A stretch of 64,000 nucleotides of DNA from contig CAWIZC010000033.1 in assembly GCA_963840445.1 (NCBI GenBank), forward strand, positions 51,024 through 115,023. The letters run 5' to 3'. The stretch is from AWTP1-13 sp963840445 (GTDB taxonomy: Bacteria; Pseudomonadota; Alphaproteobacteria; Rhizobiales; Hyphomicrobiaceae). Both the position numbers and the translations under genes were made by a program. The first letter of the stretch is position 1; every line of letters begins with the position of its first letter. The notes below the pieces were generated by a model, which was given only the letters and a program-made list of their open reading frames with translations, did no database searches and was not told where the DNA came from. Of this stretch, positions 60,789 through 64,000 are shown one piece after another.

Positions 60789-63101
60789 TTAGGTAGCCAG
60801 CTGGTCCCCAATCGGCAGCTGTCGGATGCGCTTGCCGGTGGCGGCGAAGATGGCGTTGCACAGGGCCGGCGCGAAGGGCGGCACGCCCGGCTCACCGACA
60901 CCGCTCGCCGGCACCTCGATGCCGTGCTCGACAATGTGCACGTTGGTCTGCGTGGGCAACTCGTCGATGCGGACCAGCGGGTAGTCGCTGAAGTTGCTCT
61001 GCTGGACCGCGCCGTTCTTGAAGGTGATCTCGCCGTACTTGGCGAGCGTCAGCCCCATGACCGCTGCACCCTCAATCTGCGAGCGCACGCGCTCCGGATG
61101 GACGCAGAAGCCGCAGTCGATGGCGGTGTCGACGCGAGGGATGGTGATTTTCCCCTTGTCGCCGATCTCCACGTGCACGACGGTCGCTATGTAGCTGACG
61201 AAGCTGCGGTGCGCGGCGATGCCGAGACCCTGACCCTTCGGCAGCGTCTTGCCCCAGCCAGCCTTTTCAGCCGCCAGCTCGGTCACCTTGCGCAGGCGCC
61301 CGGTGTCGACAGGGTACACTTGGTGTGGCTCACCGTAGTCCCACCACGGCGTGGTGACCGATTTCGCCACGTCGACGATGCGCGCCGGGCCGATCATCTC
61401 GAGCAGGAAGTCCTTCGGGTCCTTGCCGAGCTGGCCGGCCAGCTCGGCGATGAAGGACTGGATCGACCAGGCGTGAGCCACATTGTTGACGGACCGGAAC
61501 CAGCCGACCCGCACGTGGCTTTGTGCCTCGCCGCTCTCCATGCGCATATTGGGCACGTTGAAGGGCGTATCGACCCACCCCATGCCAAGCTCGATGTCGC
61601 CCGGATGCTTCGGGTCGGGCACGAAGTTGGCCATGAAGCTCGGCGCCGCACTGCGATGCCGCCAGGCGATCACCTTGTTGGAGGCGTCCAGGCCGGCCTC
61701 GAAGCGCTCCGCGGTCACGGTGTGGTAGAAGCCGTGTTGTACGTCGTCCTCGCGTGTCCACACCACCTTGACCGGCGTGCCGTCCATCTCCTTGGACAGC
61801 AGCGCCGCCTCGATGGCGTAGTCGCACTTGGACTTGCGGCCGAAGCCACCGCCCAGGAGCGTGGTGTGCAACACCATCTCCTCGGGCTTGATGCCCAACG
61901 CTTTGGCAACGTCGTCGCGCGTGCCGCCGGGGCTCTGCACCGGCGCCCACACTTCCCACTTCCCGTCCTGGCGGCGCGCGGTTGCAGCCGGCGGCTCCAT
62001 AGTGGCGTGGTGGATGTGCGGGGCGTAGTACTCAGCCGTGATGACCTTGGCCGCCGAGGCCAGCGCCTTGTCGACGTCGCCCTCGTTGCGCTCGATCTTG
62101 CCAGGCTTCTTCACGGCCTCCTCGATCTGCGCACGATAGGCCTTGGAGTCGTAGACCTTGTTGGGGCCGTCGTCCCAGGTGATCTTCAGCGCGTCGCGAC
62201 CTTGCAATGCCGCCCAGGTGTTCTTGGCGATGACAGCGACGCCGCCCAAAGGCGCGAACTTGGCCGGCGCGGGCGTCGGCGCCAGCGTGACGATCTTCTC
62301 CACGCCCGGCACCTTCATGGCCGCGCTCGAGTCGAGCGTGGCGACCTTGCCGCCGACCACCGGCGGGCGGGCAATCACGACGAACTTCATGCCGGGCAGC
62401 ACGATGTCCTGCCCGTACATCGCCTTGCCGGTCGTGATGTCGACGATATCGCTGATGCGGACGTTGCCCTTGCCGATGTAGCGGAAGGCGCTCGCTTCCT
62501 TGAGCCTGATCTTGTCCTCAGCCGGTACTGGCAGGAGCGCGGCATCCGCCGCCAGTTCGCCGTACCCCAGCTTGCGGCCTGACGGTTTGTGCACGACCTG
62601 GTGCAACTGCGCTTCGACCTCGCTGACTGGGACCTTCCACTTGGCCGCGGCCGCCGTCTCCAGCATCTGGCGTGCGGCCGCACCACATGCGCGCATTGGT
62701 TGGATGAAGTGGCGAACGCTGCGTGAGCCGTCGGTGTCCTGGTTGCCGTAAGTCTGCTCATCGCCGGGCGACTGGACAACGCGCACGTTTGCCCAGTCAG
62801 CTTCCATCTCGTCGGCGACGATCATGGGGAGAGCGGTGCGAGCCGCGCCGTTGCCCATCTCGGCGCGCGCCGCGACGATGCTGACGATGCCGTCGGCGCC
62901 GATGCTGACGAAGATCTTGGGATTGCTGACCACGCCGTTCGGCATGCTGGCGGCACCGGTCGGATAGGCCGCAAGCGCGCCTCGAACTGCCGGGATCTGT
63001 GCGGCGAGCACCAGGCCTCCGGTGGCGGCGATACCTTTGAGCAGGCCGCGGCGGCTGACGTTGCTGATGACGATCTTGTCGTGGGTGCTGAGAGCGTTCA
63101 T
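60789..63101 (-). CDS. Molybdopterin-binding subunit of xanthine dehydrogenase family (IorB-like)
   Basis: Large subunit of a periplasmic molybdenum hydroxylase, 770 residues. The Tat signal VSRRGLLKGIAATGGLVLAA shows export of the folded enzyme. Molybdopterin-contact parts are RAEMGNGAARTALPMIVADEME, LGGGFGRKSKCDYAIEAALLSKEM, WSIQSFIAELAGQLGKDP and CGFCVHPERVRSQIEGAAVMGLTLAKYGE, ending with GEPGVPPFAPALCNAIFAATGKRIR, where the Glu of GEPG is the conserved catalytic residue. This matches the isoquinoline 1-oxidoreductase beta-subunit group; substrate is an aldehyde or N-heterocycle. One base separates it from the 2Fe-2S subunit gene. Confidence 0.93.
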   Translation of the reverse strand: MNALSTHDKIVISNVSRRGLLKGIAATGGLVLAAQIPAVRGALAAYPTGAASMPNGVVSNPKIFVSIGADGIVSIVAARAEMGNGAARTALPMIVADEMEADWANVRVVQSPGDEQTYGNQDTDGSRSVRHFIQPMRACGAAARQMLETAAAAKWKVPVSEVEAQLHQVVHKPSGRKLGYGELAADAALLPVPAEDKIRLKEASAFRYIGKGNVRISDIVDITTGKAMYGQDIVLPGMKFVVIARPPVVGGKVATLDSSAAMKVPGVEKIVTLAPTPAPAKFAPLGGVAVIAKNTWAALQGRDALKITWDDGPNKVYDSKAYRAQIEEAVKKPGKIERNEGDVDKALASAAKVITAEYYAPHIHHATMEPPAATARRQDGKWEVWAPVQSPGGTRDDVAKALGIKPEEMVLHTTLLGGGFGRKSKCDYAIEAALLSKEMDGTPVKVVWTREDDVQHGFYHTVTAERFEAGLDASNKVIAWRHRSAAPSFMANFVPDPKHPGDIELGMGWVDTPFNVPNMRMESGEAQSHVRVGWFRSVNNVAHAWSIQSFIAELAGQLGKDPKDFLLEMIGPARIVDVAKSVTTPWWDYGEPHQVYPVDTGRLRKVTELAAEKAGWGKTLPKGQGLGIAAHRSFVSYIATVVHVEIGDKGKITIPRVDTAIDCGFCVHPERVRSQIEGAAVMGLTLAKYGEITFKNGAVQQSNFSDYPLVRIDELPTQTNVHIVEHGIEVPASGVGEPGVPPFAPALCNAIFAATGKRIRQLPIGDQLAT

Positions 63102-63102
63102 G

Positions 63103-63555
63103 TCAGGCCCCCTTGGCAGCGGCGCGAACGGCCGCGTGGATGCGCTGATAGCAGCCGCAGCGACAGAGATTGCCCGCCATGGCGCTGGTGATCTGTGCGT
63201 CCGTCGGGGCAGGCGTTTTTGCTAGCAGGGCCGCGGCATTCATGATCTGGCCGGTCTGGCAGTAGCCGCATTGCGGCACACCAACGTCCCGCCAGGCCAC
63301 CTGCACGGGATGCTCGTGCTTGGGATGCAGTCCCTCGATCGTCGTTACTGCCTTTCCCGCCGTCTCCGACATCTGCACCTGGCAGGCGCGTACCGCTTCC
63401 CCGTTGATGTGCACGGTGCAAGCTCCGCACAGGCCGACACCGCAGCCGAATTTGGTGCCGGTAATCTGCAGCTCGTCACGCAGGTACCAGAGCAACGGCA
63501 TGGTGGGGTCGCCACTGTATGCCCGCTGTTGGCCATTCACTCTGAGATCGGTCAT
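63103..63555 (-). CDS. (2Fe-2S)-binding small subunit, isoquinoline 1-oxidoreductase alpha type
   Basis: Small subunit of 150 residues with two 2Fe-2S clusters. The plant-ferredoxin-like cluster is held by FGCGVGLCGACTVHINGEAVRAC. The second is in PQCGYCQTGQIM and AMAGNLCRCGCYQRIHAAV. It passes electrons from the molybdopterin subunit. ATG 63555 follows GGAGG at 5 bases; the longer frame to 63867 is not family-like. It lies upstream of and one base from the large subunit gene, so both are made together. It has no Tat signal of its own and is expected to be co-exported. Confidence 0.94.
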   Translation of the reverse strand: MTDLRVNGQQRAYSGDPTMPLLWYLRDELQITGTKFGCGVGLCGACTVHINGEAVRACQVQMSETAGKAVTTIEGLHPKHEHPVQVAWRDVGVPQCGYCQTGQIMNAAALLAKTPAPTDAQITSAMAGNLCRCGCYQRIHAAVRAAAKGA

Positions 63556-64000
63556 CGCTTCCTCCGTTGGTGCATGGCGTGCGGTGCTCACGAACCCGAC
63601 AGCCATGGCGCGATTGTCCAATCCGCTTCGGCAATGCCGGGCGGCAGCAGCGATCCTCTTGTTGGCGACGGTCGGAGCGGCAATGTCCGGCAGCCGCAAG
63701 CTACTGTGCACCGGCCGCCCGGCAGCGCAGAGTCGCGCAGCCGACTTCAGGCGGAACCAGCTTGGGATCGTCAGCTGACTGTAGGTCCAATCGCGGCCAG
63801 TAAGACGGCGGCCTCGTTCACAAGCTTGTGACGCATCTGGGTTGGGAACTGCCCCACACACCTGCATTCCGTTGGGGCTATCACGCTGAAATCTTGGGCC
63901 ATCGCGACGGTACCCGATTTCTCATGCTGGCCCTGTCGCCCGCTTGGCGCCGCGCTTGGGCTGACCCACTGACGACCCCTGCTATTTTGGACGCTCGCGC
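63556..64000. other. Region upstream of the hydroxylase operon to window end
   Basis: About 445 bases. The operon promoter must be in the first part. A short plus-strand frame at 63605-63778 looks like a bare signal sequence (AAAAILLLATVGAA) with nothing after it and no ribosome site, so I do not call it. I see nothing else. Confidence 0.35.

Noticed and set aside
60786..62582. 598-codon plus-strand frame over the hydroxylase large subunit
   Set aside because: Antisense shadow of the molybdopterin-binding subunit gene.
63605..63778. Short plus-strand ORF with a signal-like N-terminus
   Set aside because: Only about 57 codons, no ribosome site, nothing after the hydrophobic stretch, and it overlaps the promoter side of the hydroxylase operon.
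1..64000. CRISPR array, insertion sequence or prophage
   Set aside because: No regularly spaced repeats, transposase, integrase or phage structural gene is visible anywhere in the window.

Overview
The window looks like a chromosomal segment of a high-G+C alphaproteobacterium, most likely Hyphomicrobiales (Rhizobiales), and perhaps near the Hyphomicrobiaceae/Rhodoplanes side, although genus cannot be settled by eye. Supporting signs are a fused ispDF, the dusB(nifR3)-ntrB-ntrC operon, the gor / DUF2059 / rpiA / gph neighbourhood, a class II DAHP synthase, an Omp25/31-type porin, and intergenic palindromes of the kinds common in this order. I see no rRNA, tRNA, CRISPR array, insertion sequence or prophage.

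Layout. 1-3.6 kb: end of a polysaccharide export and decoration cluster (ABC permease, ATPase, sugar epimerase, glycosyltransferase). 3.7-11.3 kb: aldo/keto reductase, TusA-like protein, RND/MMPL exporter, lytic transglycosylase-like protein, a DMT exporter and a threonine-aldolase-like enzyme. 11.4-20.2 kb: second DMT exporter, SDR, glutathione reductase, DUF2059, RpiA, semialdehyde dehydrogenase, PagL-like lipid A deacylase, phosphoglycolate phosphatase, TerC. 20.2-29.6 kb: structured intergenic element, carboxylate-amine ligase, outer membrane protein, hydrolase behind a perfect palindrome, DAHP synthase, secreted metzincin, CinA, MarR, IspDF. 29.8-40.4 kb: dusB-ntrB-ntrC, pepA, ftrA divergent from a rhodanese, arfB, hydrolase, mazG, HMG-CoA lyase. 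40.5-47 kb: membrane protein, IlvD-family dehydratase with a translationally adjacent binding protein, and a 1133-residue AAA+ protein. 47-51.4 kb: PsiF, lipoprotein, DUF1800-DUF1501 pair, HdeD. 51.8-56.4 kb: XRE regulator, ParA-like ATPase, FtsZ paralogue, VOC/membrane/coiled-coil protein. 56.4-64 kb: decayed gene, OprB porin, NCS2 permease, and a molybdenum hydroxylase pair.

Two loci stand out. The first is the AAA+ protein at 43582-46983: an N-terminal membrane anchor, two Clp/Hsp100-type ATPase modules (the first degenerate) and a C-terminal region that follows bacterial release factor RF2 almost end to end, but lacks both the stop-codon-reading SPF motif and the GGQ domain. The second is the ParA-FtsZ operon at 52831-55301, whose genes overlap by ATGA. 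It encodes a divergent FtsZ with an intact GTP-binding signature and T7 loop but with a C-terminus like the MinD membrane-targeting helix, flanked by an XRE regulator and a membrane-anchored coiled-coil protein. Both read as candidate undescribed systems; function is inference.

A caution for every reader: at least ten otherwise well-conserved genes, including DAHP synthase, are each broken by one single-base-type frameshift. This density points to sequence or assembly indels rather than gene decay, so the composite products below are reconstructions across a frame change.
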